From contig CAXXJE010000004.1 in NCBI GenBank assembly GCA_963675055.2, forward strand, positions 248,001-312,000: a stretch of DNA of 64,000 bases, given 5' to 3'. A model generated the notes under the pieces. The model was not told where the DNA came from, did not search any database, and worked only from the letters and a program-made list of their open reading frames with translations. The first letter of the stretch is position 1; every line of letters starts with the position of its first letter. Both the position numbers and the translations under genes were made by a program. Positions 9,911 to 19,151 of the stretch are shown in pieces. This DNA comes from PGYT01 sp963675055 (GTDB lineage: Bacteria > Bacteroidota > Ignavibacteria > Ignavibacteriales > Melioribacteraceae).

Positions 9911-10945
9911 ATGAAGAAAAACATGAAAAAAGCACTTACAGTAATTGCAATTCTTGCCTTGTCTTGCAGTCTGCAGGCTCAATCAATCGGGAGGGTCGGT
10001 ACAACTGCAGCTTCATTTCTAAAAATAAGTGTTGGTGCAAGAGCTTTGGCAATGGGTGAAGCATATACCACATTGTCTGAAGATGTTACCGGTTTGTTCT
10101 GGAATCCGGCAGGAATTTCAAAAAATCAAAATATGCAACTCCTTTTTAACCACTATGATTATATAGCGGATCTCACCTACGATTTCGGAGGTGCCACAAT
10201 GCCTCTTGCCGGAATTGGTACGTTCGGCGTATTTATGGGCTACCTTGGCATGCCTGATATTGAGAGGACTACAATCCAATTTCCGGATGGAACAGGTGAA
10301 AAAGTGTCTGCCAGTTCATACGTGGTTGGATTGAGTTATGCCCGTGAATTAACCGACAGATTTTCGATAGGTGGCAATGCGAAGTATATACGGGAGAATA
10401 TCTGGCATTCGAGCGCCGGAGGATTCGCTTTCGATGTCGGTGTTTTGTACAGGACATTCTTTAAGAACATTAGAATTGGTATGTCCATCAGCAATTTCGG
10501 ATCGCAAATGAAAATGGATGGACGAGATATTCTTGTGCAGCACGACATAAACGATTCTTTCGAAGGTAATAATGAAAATATTAATGCTTATCTGGAAACT
10601 GAAGAGTTCCCGCTTCCGATTTTATTCAGGGTAGGTATCTCGGCAAATATTCTCAGAGACTTTTTTGAACTACAGGATTACGACTGGATAGTTTCGGTCG
10701 ATGCAATACACCCGAATGACAATAAGGAGTATGTTAATGTAGGTACCGAACTAAAGTTACTCGATATGATAGCGCTTCGGGGTGGATACAGACAATTAAT
10801 GCTTGATAACGCCGAAGGTGGTTTAACGTTCGGCTTCGGGTTGGAATTCGAGCTAATGAGTTATGTTCTTAACCTGGATTATGCTAATGTGGATTTGGGT
10901 AGATTGGATCATCAAAATAAATTTACAGTGATCCTAACATTTTAA
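9911..10945 (+). CDS. PorV/PorQ-family outer-membrane protein
   Basis: This is a beta-barrel of the PorV/PorQ (FadL-like, UPF0164) family; PorV in the T9SS shuttles cargo at the outer membrane. After a signal peptide ending near LQAQS, the block FLKISVGARALAMGEAYT and the VTGLFWNPAGISK motif are diagnostic. The frame extends upstream to a TTG at 9854, but ATG 9911 (or 9923) is preferred because it places the Lys-rich signal peptide at the N-terminus. The length of 344 residues fits the family. It sits between the TonB receptor and a T9SS-tailed protein, so a dedicated role in exporting or anchoring that partner is plausible (inference). Confidence 0.85.
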   Translation: MKKNMKKALTVIAILALSCSLQAQSIGRVGTTAASFLKISVGARALAMGEAYTTLSEDVTGLFWNPAGISKNQNMQLLFNHYDYIADLTYDFGGATMPLAGIGTFGVFMGYLGMPDIERTTIQFPDGTGEKVSASSYVVGLSYARELTDRFSIGGNAKYIRENIWHSSAGGFAFDVGVLYRTFFKNIRIGMSISNFGSQMKMDGRDILVQHDINDSFEGNNENINAYLETEEFPLPILFRVGISANILRDFFELQDYDWIVSVDAIHPNDNKEYVNVGTELKLLDMIALRGGYRQLMLDNAEGGLTFGFGLEFELMSYVLNLDYANVDLGRLDHQNKFTVILTF

Positions 10946-10970
10946 GAAAGATTTTGAAGGAGTATCATAA

Positions 10971-13900
10971 ATGAAATTTCGATACCTGCTGTTAACACTA
11001 TTTTTTATTGGAATACACGGTATAAAAGCGCAAGACGAAACTCATGGTGATGTAATATATCGCGCTAAAAATGTTCATGCCGGCAACCTCGTTCGTGTTA
11101 CTTTCTATAATAACGCGAGAATGGGAAGTGTCAAAGGTGACCAGAGTACGATATATGCGGGTGAGTGGCCTATTGGTACCGGCATGGTGCAAATGGGAAA
11201 TACTTCGGCTTATGTGATGTCTGAGTTACGAGTGTTTGCCGGACTTGATTCTCTTACAGGTGACTCACTTTATCAATATGTAACACCTGCTATTTTCTGT
11301 GAAGGTTGGGATCCTAACATGTTCTCAAATGACTCCATTGGACGATTCCAGGGATTTGAGCCCCGAACAGGTTACCTTGATATCTCGCAAAAAGAAGATG
11401 ATCCTAATGACGCTGTTGCCATGAGTAATAAAGCTTATACATGGCCTTCTTATTGGCCCGATAAAATGGAAGATACTGATGACCCGGGCTGGGCCGCAAG
11501 CTGGAACGGTTATTTTGGTAAGGACCAGAAGAACGCCGACGAGGAAAGTTACTTTGTCATGGACGACTACCAGTATGATAAAAGACTTTCAGGATTAAGC
11601 CTTCCTCTTCCTATGCCGGATACTCAGCCGGATAGAGCCGGACTTGGATTAAGGCTGTCTTCACGTGGTCTGCAGTGGTCTAACCCGGATGCTGAGGATT
11701 GTATCTTCTGGTTGTATGAAATTAAAAATATCGGTGAGCTGTATCTTGATAAAACCTTATTCGGATTGAATGTTGGCGCATCAAGCGGTGCAACAATTTC
11801 TGAAAATACAGACTATCAGGATGATGGCGCCAAATTTTACAGGGATATCAGTCTTGCGGTAAACTTCGATGAGGATAATCTCGGAACAGGCGGGTATAGC
11901 CCGGTTCCGTGGGTTGGTTTCGCATTTCTCGAAAGTCCCGGTAACTTTTATGATGGAATTGATAATGATGGTGACGGAAATAACATCGACGTACCGAACG
12001 GAGGTACAGGCAAAATTATTGAAGAGAGCGATTTCACAAAAATATATGCTCCCGGTGATCAAATCGTTTTAATTGATTACGAGAGTGATGACTATACACG
12101 TACTATAACTTCAATGCCTAATGAAGCAATGACTATTACCCGAAACGGTGAGACATATATAATGGCACCGAATGCTCCGTTAACCGAAGAACCCCGCAAC
12201 GGTTTTGATGATAACCTGAACGGCATAATAGACGAATCCGACGGTGCGTTTACACAGGATTCAGTAGAATATTATCTCTACATAAGATCCGAATCGAACG
12301 ATCAGGATTACCTTTCAGTTGACTACATAACAGGGGCTGGGCTGGAGAATCCACTGATTGATGAGAGAAGAGATGACGGGATAGATAATGATAATGACTG
12401 GGATTCCGAATTTGATGATGTTGGTATAGACGGAAAGCCGGGTACCGGAGACGACGGCGAAGGGGACGGAATCCCTACTCCCGGGTATGGAGATTTACCT
12501 GGTGAGCCGAATATAGACCAGGTTGACGTTGATGAATCGGATCAGATTGGTTTGACCAGTTTTAAGTTCTATCAGTACAGTACTTTAACTTATAGTAACG
12601 ATAACCAGATGTGGGAATTTTCGCGACCCGGTTATTTCGACAACAGCACTACGGAAATCGCAGATCACGACTACGTATTTACATCCGGCTATTTCCCGTT
12701 GCGACCGGAACAGGAAGAGTTTTTCTCTCTTGCCATGATTTACGGGTGGGATGAAACCGATATTATCAGAAATAAAGAAACTGTCCAGAAAATTTATAAC
12801 TCAAACTATAACTTCGCTCTGGCTCCTACCAAACCTAAGGTTACTGCCGTAGTCGGTGATAATAAAGTTACTTTATACTGGGATGATGAAGCTGAAGCGA
12901 GTTATGACAGATATCTCAAATCATACGATTTCGAGGGTTACAAAATATACAAATCGACTTACCACACATTCGGTGACGCCGGTAGTATTACAGATGGACT
13001 GGGTTATGAGAGATATAAACAACCGCTTGAAATCTATGATAAGGTTGATGATGTATTCGGTTTTTTCCCGGATGATTTCGGCACAGGTGTCTTGTTCAAT
13101 CTTGGTAACGAAACAGGTCTTGTCCATCAATATGTTGATACTGATGTTAAAAACGGTATACGTTATTACTATGCTGTTACAGCCTATGACAGGGGTGACC
13201 TTGAAAAAAACATCGGTCCATCCGAGACAACTATATTTGTTAATGTCGATCAATCCGGAAGTATCAGTCTGGCTGAAAACGTTGTAGCTGTTATTCCGCA
13301 AGCTCCTGCAAGTGGTTATGAAGAAGCGGATTTTGATGTTTATCCGCATCTGGTTGGTTCCGGTATTACTACGGGTATTGTAGGAGTGGATATTCTTGAT
13401 GACGAGTTAATTGGTGACGAGGAATTCAGGATCCAGTTTATTGATCAGTCAATGGACAAGAGGGACAACGATCACGATGGACTTATTGACCTTGATGATC
13501 CGGATGAATTTCTTCCGACGGTAACAACCGGATTTGTTCTTAAGAATTTAACTACGTCTATGGATTACGATACGGTATGGATTAAAGAAGAAGTTATGAA
13601 TGGTGATTCTCTTATATTGTTGACTGATCTTTATGATGATCAGGATGGTGATCCGAGGACATTCACCTCTATTGTAAACGGTATGGAAATCTATGTGTAC
13701 AATCCTGATTTCGGTATGATAAATAATCCTCAGCTTGGAATATATGATGGAGTCCAATGGGGCAGTAGTGTTGATCCCGATTCAACATATAATGTTCAAC
13801 TCTCCAAGTTTCAAAACGGAGCTGCATTTATTGAGGGCACGCCTTATCCACGACAGTATGAAATGGTATTTTACGACGAAATTGTGGACACTTCCGAAGC

Positions 13901-14603
13901 AATCGGTCTGCCTTTCAAAAACGGAAATACTTATCCGTTGCCATCATGGCCGGTTAGATTTAAAATATTCGATAAGATATCAGGTGAACAATTATCGTTT
14001 GCAATGCCGGCTGAATCAACTGTTGACCCTTCGATTACGGAACCGGGAACATTCTCTGCAAAGGACAGGATTATACTGTTTGAACGATTGGAAAATGATT
14101 CACTTTTAATAACGTATGATATCCTTAACAACAATATTCAGGATACGGTGTTCTATAATAAATACGGAAGAATGCTCGGTGCGGGTGATACATTGCGATT
14201 TTATCCTGAAATTCCGTTCAACAATAGTATCAAGTTTGAATACTCTGTGCAGGGACAAAAGATAAATTCAGCAACAGCCAAGGAAAGTCTTGATGATATT
14301 CGTGTAGTCCCGAATCCTTACGTAGTAACTGCATTGTGGGAACCGCATAATCCATATACGAACGGTAGGGGACCTCGTGCAATTCAGTTTATTCATCTGC
14401 CGCAAAGATGTACTATCAGGATTTATGCTGTAGACGGTACACTCGTTCAAAAGCTTGAACATGACTCGTCTATGCGTGATGGATCTGAAACATGGGACAT
14501 GATGACTTTGGATAATATGGATATAGCATACGGAGTTTATATATATCATATTGATGCGCCCGGTATAGGAGAACACGTTGGCAGGTTATTGGTTATTAAA
14601 TAG
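10971..14603 (+). CDS. Giant secreted T9SS-tailed protein with Asp-rich calcium-like loops and FN3 domain
   Basis: This 1210-residue protein has no recognised enzyme domain. It has a signal peptide (about 1-21). Several Asp/Asn-rich loops resemble thrombospondin type 3 or dockerin-type calcium sites: GIDNDGDGNNID near residue 329, DDGIDNDNDWDSEFDD near 470 and DKRDNDHDGLIDLDD near 829. An FN3-like domain starts near 620 (KVTAVVGDNKVTLYWDDE). The end carries VVPNPYVVTA and finishes LLVIK, a variant T9SS tail. An AAGGAG site lies 8 bases before the ATG. Its place after the TonB receptor and PorV-like genes suggests a surface partner of the receptor, perhaps doing what SusD does elsewhere; that is inference. 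A terminator follows. Confidence 0.72.
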   Translation: MKFRYLLLTLFFIGIHGIKAQDETHGDVIYRAKNVHAGNLVRVTFYNNARMGSVKGDQSTIYAGEWPIGTGMVQMGNTSAYVMSELRVFAGLDSLTGDSLYQYVTPAIFCEGWDPNMFSNDSIGRFQGFEPRTGYLDISQKEDDPNDAVAMSNKAYTWPSYWPDKMEDTDDPGWAASWNGYFGKDQKNADEESYFVMDDYQYDKRLSGLSLPLPMPDTQPDRAGLGLRLSSRGLQWSNPDAEDCIFWLYEIKNIGELYLDKTLFGLNVGASSGATISENTDYQDDGAKFYRDISLAVNFDEDNLGTGGYSPVPWVGFAFLESPGNFYDGIDNDGDGNNIDVPNGGTGKIIEESDFTKIYAPGDQIVLIDYESDDYTRTITSMPNEAMTITRNGETYIMAPNAPLTEEPRNGFDDNLNGIIDESDGAFTQDSVEYYLYIRSESNDQDYLSVDYITGAGLENPLIDERRDDGIDNDNDWDSEFDDVGIDGKPGTGDDGEGDGIPTPGYGDLPGEPNIDQVDVDESDQIGLTSFKFYQYSTLTYSNDNQMWEFSRPGYFDNSTTEIADHDYVFTSGYFPLRPEQEEFFSLAMIYGWDETDIIRNKETVQKIYNSNYNFALAPTKPKVTAVVGDNKVTLYWDDEAEASYDRYLKSYDFEGYKIYKSTYHTFGDAGSITDGLGYERYKQPLEIYDKVDDVFGFFPDDFGTGVLFNLGNETGLVHQYVDTDVKNGIRYYYAVTAYDRGDLEKNIGPSETTIFVNVDQSGSISLAENVVAVIPQAPASGYEEADFDVYPHLVGSGITTGIVGVDILDDELIGDEEFRIQFIDQSMDKRDNDHDGLIDLDDPDEFLPTVTTGFVLKNLTTSMDYDTVWIKEEVMNGDSLILLTDLYDDQDGDPRTFTSIVNGMEIYVYNPDFGMINNPQLGIYDGVQWGSSVDPDSTYNVQLSKFQNGAAFIEGTPYPRQYEMVFYDEIVDTSEAIGLPFKNGNTYPLPSWPVRFKIFDKISGEQLSFAMPAESTVDPSITEPGTFSAKDRIILFERLENDSLLITYDILNNNIQDTVFYNKYGRMLGAGDTLRFYPEIPFNNSIKFEYSVQGQKINSATAKESLDDIRVVPNPYVVTALWEPHNPYTNGRGPRAIQFIHLPQRCTIRIYAVDGTLVQKLEHDSSMRDGSETWDMMTLDNMDIAYGVYIYHIDAPGIGEHVGRLLVIK

Positions 14604-14611
14604 CATTAGAA

Positions 14612-14640
14612 CAGCCGGCGTTTAAGCCGGCTGATTTTAT
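14612..14640 (+). terminator. Rho-independent terminator
   Basis: CAGCCGGC (14612-14619) and GCCGGCTG (14626-14633) form a perfect 8-bp GC-rich stem with a 6-base loop, followed by ATTTTAT. It ends the TonB receptor/PorV/giant-protein operon. Confidence 0.88.
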
Positions 14641-14725
14641 AACTAACATTTAGAATATCATGGGAATCCAGCTAAAAAGTTTTTATTAGATCGATTCCCA
14701 TATTTTATTTTATTGATGATGACAT

Positions 14726-16162
14726 ATGTATAAAATTATAAACATACTGAAATATTTTACTGCAGTATTTTCTATCCTCGTCCTAATTTATAGTTGTTCG
14801 GAAAAAAAAACTAAAATCGTTGCTGAAATAGGCGATAAGCAAATCACTCTTGATGAATATAAAATCGGTTACCTAAATGTCATTAAAAAACCGGATGTGT
14901 TTGATTCAAAGGAATTACGCGAACAGTTTTTAACTGAGTTAATAAGAACACGTATAATAGCTGACGAAGCATATAATCTCCGGTTGGATACCACTTTACA
15001 ATATGAGTACAGGTTTGAGGCTTACCTGAATAAAGCGCTCCGCGAGGAACATTTCGAGAAGGTGATACGACCTGAGATTAAATATTCTGAAGAGGAAATA
15101 GAAAATACGTACTTGTATACACAGGAAGAAAGAAAGCTGAGTCACCTGTTTTTTAAGACAAAAGAAACTGCTGATAGCGCTTATAAATTATTGCAAAGCG
15201 GAATTAAGTTCGAAGATTTGGCAAGACAAGTTTTCAGCGGCTCTGAACTCCAGGATTCAGGTGGCGACCTGGGCTGGGTTTACTGGGATCAGATGGACTA
15301 TGATATGGCCAGGAATGCTTTTACGCTTCCTGTTGATAGTATTTCCCAACCAGTTCGGTCTACTTACGGTTATCATATACTAAAAGTAACAGATTTTAAG
15401 AAAAAACCTCTTACAACCCGGGCAGAATACAATCAGCGCAGACAAAAAATCAAGTATATGTTGGATTATAAAATCGGTGACAAACTGGCTTATGAATATA
15501 TTCATAACATTGCTGGTAAGGCAGATGTTGACATCAAGGAGCAAGCTTACTGGTTTGTTCATGATAAAATTGTCAATGCATTCAAACGCCGTCCGACACA
15601 GTTCGACCAGATGTACGATTTACAGTTAAAAGAGGATGAGGTGCAGCTTCTGGAGAATTCAATATGGGATGAACGCAATACTGTAATCGTAACGGTTAAC
15701 GGGATTGACTATACTGTGGGGCAGATGATTGCCGCGCTTAACTATGTTCCATATGAGCAAATATATAAAAACTTCAAAGGCGCTCTGGATATTGTAATTC
15801 GGGATTTCATTATCACACAGGAAGCAAAAAAAATGGGGCTGGAATCCGATCCGGCAGTGCAGCGAAAATTCAATATGTTCAAAGAATACACTCTGCAGCT
15901 CGATTTGAGAAGGAGACTTGTGCGTGAGGTTAAGGTAGCCGATACTGAAATTGAAAGTTACTTTAATGAGAACAAAGCGGAATATAAGCAGGCATCCTTT
16001 GAGTCTGTATACCCAATCATTAAAAACAAGCTGATCAGAAAAATGAAACAGGATGTTGTGCCGAATTTTGTTGACTCCCTCACAAAGGGTTTCACCATAA
16101 AGAGATATCCCGAAGTTATTAATGAATATTATGATTCACTTATCGGCAAATCAAAACTTTAA
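14726..16162 (+). CDS. Lipoprotein parvulin-type peptidyl-prolyl isomerase (SurA/PpiC-like)
   Basis: This 478-residue protein likely acts as a periplasmic folding chaperone. The N-terminus has a hydrophobic stretch ending LIYSC, a lipobox, so it should be lipid-anchored at Cys24. A SurA-type helical region (about 30-125) precedes a PpiC/parvulin domain (about 135-225) containing LSHLFFKTKETA, GGDLGWVYWDQM and STYGYHILKV. A second, helical chaperone-like region follows (to about 440). It is only 21 bp upstream of the GH26 gene and may be co-transcribed with it, suggesting help in secreting or folding the large enzymes. A second SurA-like gene lies at 59847. Confidence 0.85.
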   Translation: MYKIINILKYFTAVFSILVLIYSCSEKKTKIVAEIGDKQITLDEYKIGYLNVIKKPDVFDSKELREQFLTELIRTRIIADEAYNLRLDTTLQYEYRFEAYLNKALREEHFEKVIRPEIKYSEEEIENTYLYTQEERKLSHLFFKTKETADSAYKLLQSGIKFEDLARQVFSGSELQDSGGDLGWVYWDQMDYDMARNAFTLPVDSISQPVRSTYGYHILKVTDFKKKPLTTRAEYNQRRQKIKYMLDYKIGDKLAYEYIHNIAGKADVDIKEQAYWFVHDKIVNAFKRRPTQFDQMYDLQLKEDEVQLLENSIWDERNTVIVTVNGIDYTVGQMIAALNYVPYEQIYKNFKGALDIVIRDFIITQEAKKMGLESDPAVQRKFNMFKEYTLQLDLRRRLVREVKVADTEIESYFNENKAEYKQASFESVYPIIKNKLIRKMKQDVVPNFVDSLTKGFTIKRYPEVINEYYDSLIGKSKL

Positions 16163-16183
16163 AATGTTTTATAGGAACTTTCA

Positions 16184-19075
16184 ATGATAAACAGATTGAA
16201 ATTAGTACAGATTATAGTTTTTACCTTTTCAATATCTGTCACAGCCCAGGTTACCGGATTCATTGATGATTTTAACGATGGCAGTATTGAAGGCTGGAAA
16301 GCAGATCACGAGCGTACATTTCAGTTAACCAACGAGAATAATACGCTAAAAGTAAACTATACAAGAACTTCATCGAGCGAGCCATGGGATAACTTTAATT
16401 TTACACCTCCACAGACTATTGATATTTCAGGGAAACCTATTATTACTTTCAGCGTGAAGTCGGATATATATACCGTGTTAGCTATTAAACCAACAAACGG
16501 GAATGACGTGCCTCTGATAACTCAGGATATTATTGGTGATGGCGAGTGGCGTAACATAACTTTTGAAATAAATTCAGCTGATAGTAAAATTATCGAGAGA
16601 ATGTTCCTGTACTTTGATGGAGGTAGCTCAATAACTTCCAGTGGTGCGGTGTTTTTCGATAACATTTCATTTGGTGATAGCGCGACTATAGCATTGGATT
16701 ATGCTGAATTAAATAAAGCAATTTCAGCAGCTGAAAGCCTGTTGGCAGAGGCAGTTGAGGGAAGCGGCGAGGGTGAATACAAGGCAGGTTCAAAAGCTGA
16801 TCTGCTGACTGCAATTGACCAGGCAAATGCTTTTATTAATCTTAATTCAGAAGATGAAGATGAACTAAATGAAGTAATCTGGAATATGTACGACGCCTGT
16901 GTTACGTTTGAAACAAGTGTCAATTCGGTAATTGTAAACCTGGTTGATGATAATGCTACGAAGGAAACTAAATATCTGTTTCTAAATATGGAGGAAATTG
17001 CCGAACGCTCACTTATATTCGGAATGCATGATGCTACCGGATATGGAGTAGGCTGGATTGGGGATAATAATCGCAGCGATGTGAAGGATGTTGTTGGCGA
17101 CTTTCCCGCGTTTTACAGCGAGGATTTGAATAAGATCCAGAATAACAATGATATTGAAGGAGTCAAATACAGGATGACTTCAGCATACGAGCGGGGGGGG
17201 ATATTAACGATGTCATGGCACCAATATGATCCTGACGGACGCGGTTTTTATGATGATGACGTGAACTTTGAGAGAATTGTTAGTTATATATTGCCCGGTG
17301 GAATTCGGCATGAGGATTATAAATCTTTGCTTAGAAAAGTTGCTTATTTTTTAAAATCGCTTAGAGGCGAAGAGGGGGAATCTGTGCCGGTCATTTTTCG
17401 TCCTTACCACGAACATACCGGAAGTTGGTTCTGGTGGGGCGACGGACACCGAACAGTTCAGGAGTATAATCAGCTTTGGCAGTTTACTACTGAATATCTT
17501 CGTGATAGTCTGAACGTGCATAACCTGCTGTATGCTCTATCTCCATCATTCAGTGATGTTACTGAAGGTGATAAATATTACAATACATATCCGGGTGATG
17601 ACTACGTCGATATTTTCGGAACGGACAAATACTTCAGCAGCAGCAATATAAGTACATCTGAACGGGATGAATTCCTTTCGGGGATTAAGACTTTAGTTGG
17701 TTTGGCCAAAGATAAAGCTAAAATTATGGCATTGACTGAAATCGGTAATGAAGGACTTACAATTCAAAACTGGTTTTCCGATATTATTCTTGAGCCGATT
17801 AAAAATGACGAAACAGCCAGGAATGTTTCGTATATGGCTGTCTGGCGTAACGCAAATACAGACCATTTCTTTGCTCCGTATCCCGGACATTCAAGTGTTC
17901 CTGATTTTCTGGAATTCTATTCAGATCCATTCACAATATTTGAATCCGACCTTCCGACGATGTACGAACTTCCGACGGAAGATGCGGAAGCTCCTGTATT
18001 TCTTACTTCATTCGATACAATGTTAGTATCTGTTGCACAGGATGTTCAGATAGAAATTGAGACGAATGAAAGAGCATTCCTGAAGTATAGTTATAGTAAT
18101 GAGCCTTATGATAACATGCCTTACGAATTTACCGGCGGACAGGGAAGTTACAAACATGATGTGGTCATTAAGTCTGAACAGGGTTTTGAAGAAACCATTT
18201 ACATACACGCAGTGGATGATGTTGGCAATACAACCGATCAGCCTCTTGTTATTTCATTTGTTGTCGATACTCTGCAGCAGGAAATTGCGTGGTATGATCT
18301 TGTATATCCGGCAGAAGACTGGAATGCCGGTTTAACACCTATTGGGACCGACGCTGACAACGTTACAATGAGCAGCAATGTCAGGACAGTTTATTTTAGA
18401 AAGACATTCGAACTTCCTTCCATACCCGGAGGTTTGGCGGTACAGGTCAGGTGCAAAGGCGGTGCAGCTTTTTACCTTAATGGAATTGAGATTTCCAGGA
18501 TTAGTCTTCCGGAATTTGAGGATTTAACATACACGACGAACCCGGATGGTTTCCCGCAAATCACTCATACTTTGACTCTGGGCTCTGAATTTCTGGAGAT
18601 ACTAAATGCGGGCAGCAACATTCTGTCTGCTGAGGTACATGCACCTGAAGGAGAATCAGTAGGTAATTTCGATATTCGTATGTTCGATGATTCATATACT
18701 GCAGTCATCGAGTATGGCTCGCAATGGAGTTTCTATGATCTGGGAAACATGCCGGCAAGTACTACGCTTGGTGAAGTTACCGGTTTAAAACAGATTGTGA
18801 ACTCGTTACCTGCTGAGTATAAATTGTATCAGAATTATCCGAATCCGTTTAATCCGAGTACAACTATTGGCTACGAAATCTCGAAGCAAAGTAATGTTAA
18901 AATTGAAGTGTATGATATTCTGGGAAGTCTTGTTACCACTCTGGTAAACGATCTGAAGAATCCCGGAAGTTACGAGATTCGCTTTAACGGTTCCGGACTG
19001 GCGAGCGGGATGTATTCAGCGGTTCTTAGAGCCGGTGATCGGATTATTACCAGAAAAATGATGCTGATTAAGTGA
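16184..19075 (+). CDS. Secreted GH26 endo-beta-1,4-mannanase with T9SS tail
   Basis: This 963-residue enzyme should cut mannan or galactomannan backbones. Domain order: signal peptide (about 1-22), a CBM-like beta-sandwich (about 25-165), a helical FIVAR-like linker (about 168-250), the GH26 barrel (about 255-585), an Ig-like module plus a WYD-type beta-sandwich shared with the CE2 protein (about 600-855), and a T9SS tail with YQNYPNPFNPS ending KMMLIK. The acid/base is Glu410 in RPYHEHTGSWFWWG and the nucleophile Glu519 in ALTEIG. The blocks FGMHDATGYG and TMSWHQYDPDG are typical of GH26. A run of eight G (17193-17200) lies in frame inside the catalytic domain. It follows the PPIase gene closely. 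Confidence 0.92.
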   Translation: MINRLKLVQIIVFTFSISVTAQVTGFIDDFNDGSIEGWKADHERTFQLTNENNTLKVNYTRTSSSEPWDNFNFTPPQTIDISGKPIITFSVKSDIYTVLAIKPTNGNDVPLITQDIIGDGEWRNITFEINSADSKIIERMFLYFDGGSSITSSGAVFFDNISFGDSATIALDYAELNKAISAAESLLAEAVEGSGEGEYKAGSKADLLTAIDQANAFINLNSEDEDELNEVIWNMYDACVTFETSVNSVIVNLVDDNATKETKYLFLNMEEIAERSLIFGMHDATGYGVGWIGDNNRSDVKDVVGDFPAFYSEDLNKIQNNNDIEGVKYRMTSAYERGGILTMSWHQYDPDGRGFYDDDVNFERIVSYILPGGIRHEDYKSLLRKVAYFLKSLRGEEGESVPVIFRPYHEHTGSWFWWGDGHRTVQEYNQLWQFTTEYLRDSLNVHNLLYALSPSFSDVTEGDKYYNTYPGDDYVDIFGTDKYFSSSNISTSERDEFLSGIKTLVGLAKDKAKIMALTEIGNEGLTIQNWFSDIILEPIKNDETARNVSYMAVWRNANTDHFFAPYPGHSSVPDFLEFYSDPFTIFESDLPTMYELPTEDAEAPVFLTSFDTMLVSVAQDVQIEIETNERAFLKYSYSNEPYDNMPYEFTGGQGSYKHDVVIKSEQGFEETIYIHAVDDVGNTTDQPLVISFVVDTLQQEIAWYDLVYPAEDWNAGLTPIGTDADNVTMSSNVRTVYFRKTFELPSIPGGLAVQVRCKGGAAFYLNGIEISRISLPEFEDLTYTTNPDGFPQITHTLTLGSEFLEILNAGSNILSAEVHAPEGESVGNFDIRMFDDSYTAVIEYGSQWSFYDLGNMPASTTLGEVTGLKQIVNSLPAEYKLYQNYPNPFNPSTTIGYEISKQSNVKIEVYDILGSLVTTLVNDLKNPGSYEIRFNGSGLASGMYSAVLRAGDRIITRKMMLIK

Positions 19076-19108
19076 TTTGAGAATTAATCTCGAACAATTG
19101 TAGATAAT

Positions 19109-19126
19109 ATTTATCATTTTAATAAA
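19109..19126 (+). repeat. 18-bp upstream element, copy 2
   Basis: This is an exact copy of ATTTATCATTTTAATAAA at 3523-3540. Here it lies 26 bp before the ATG of the sugar-binding-protein gene, close enough to be part of the promoter. Confidence 0.45.
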
Positions 19127-19151
19127 ACAGATTTTGTGAATTGTATTTATT

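Noticed and set aside
12921..13349. 142-codon open frame on the minus strand inside the giant secreted protein gene
   Set aside because: It lies wholly antisense to a strongly supported gene, shows no family motif and has the composition of a shadow frame.
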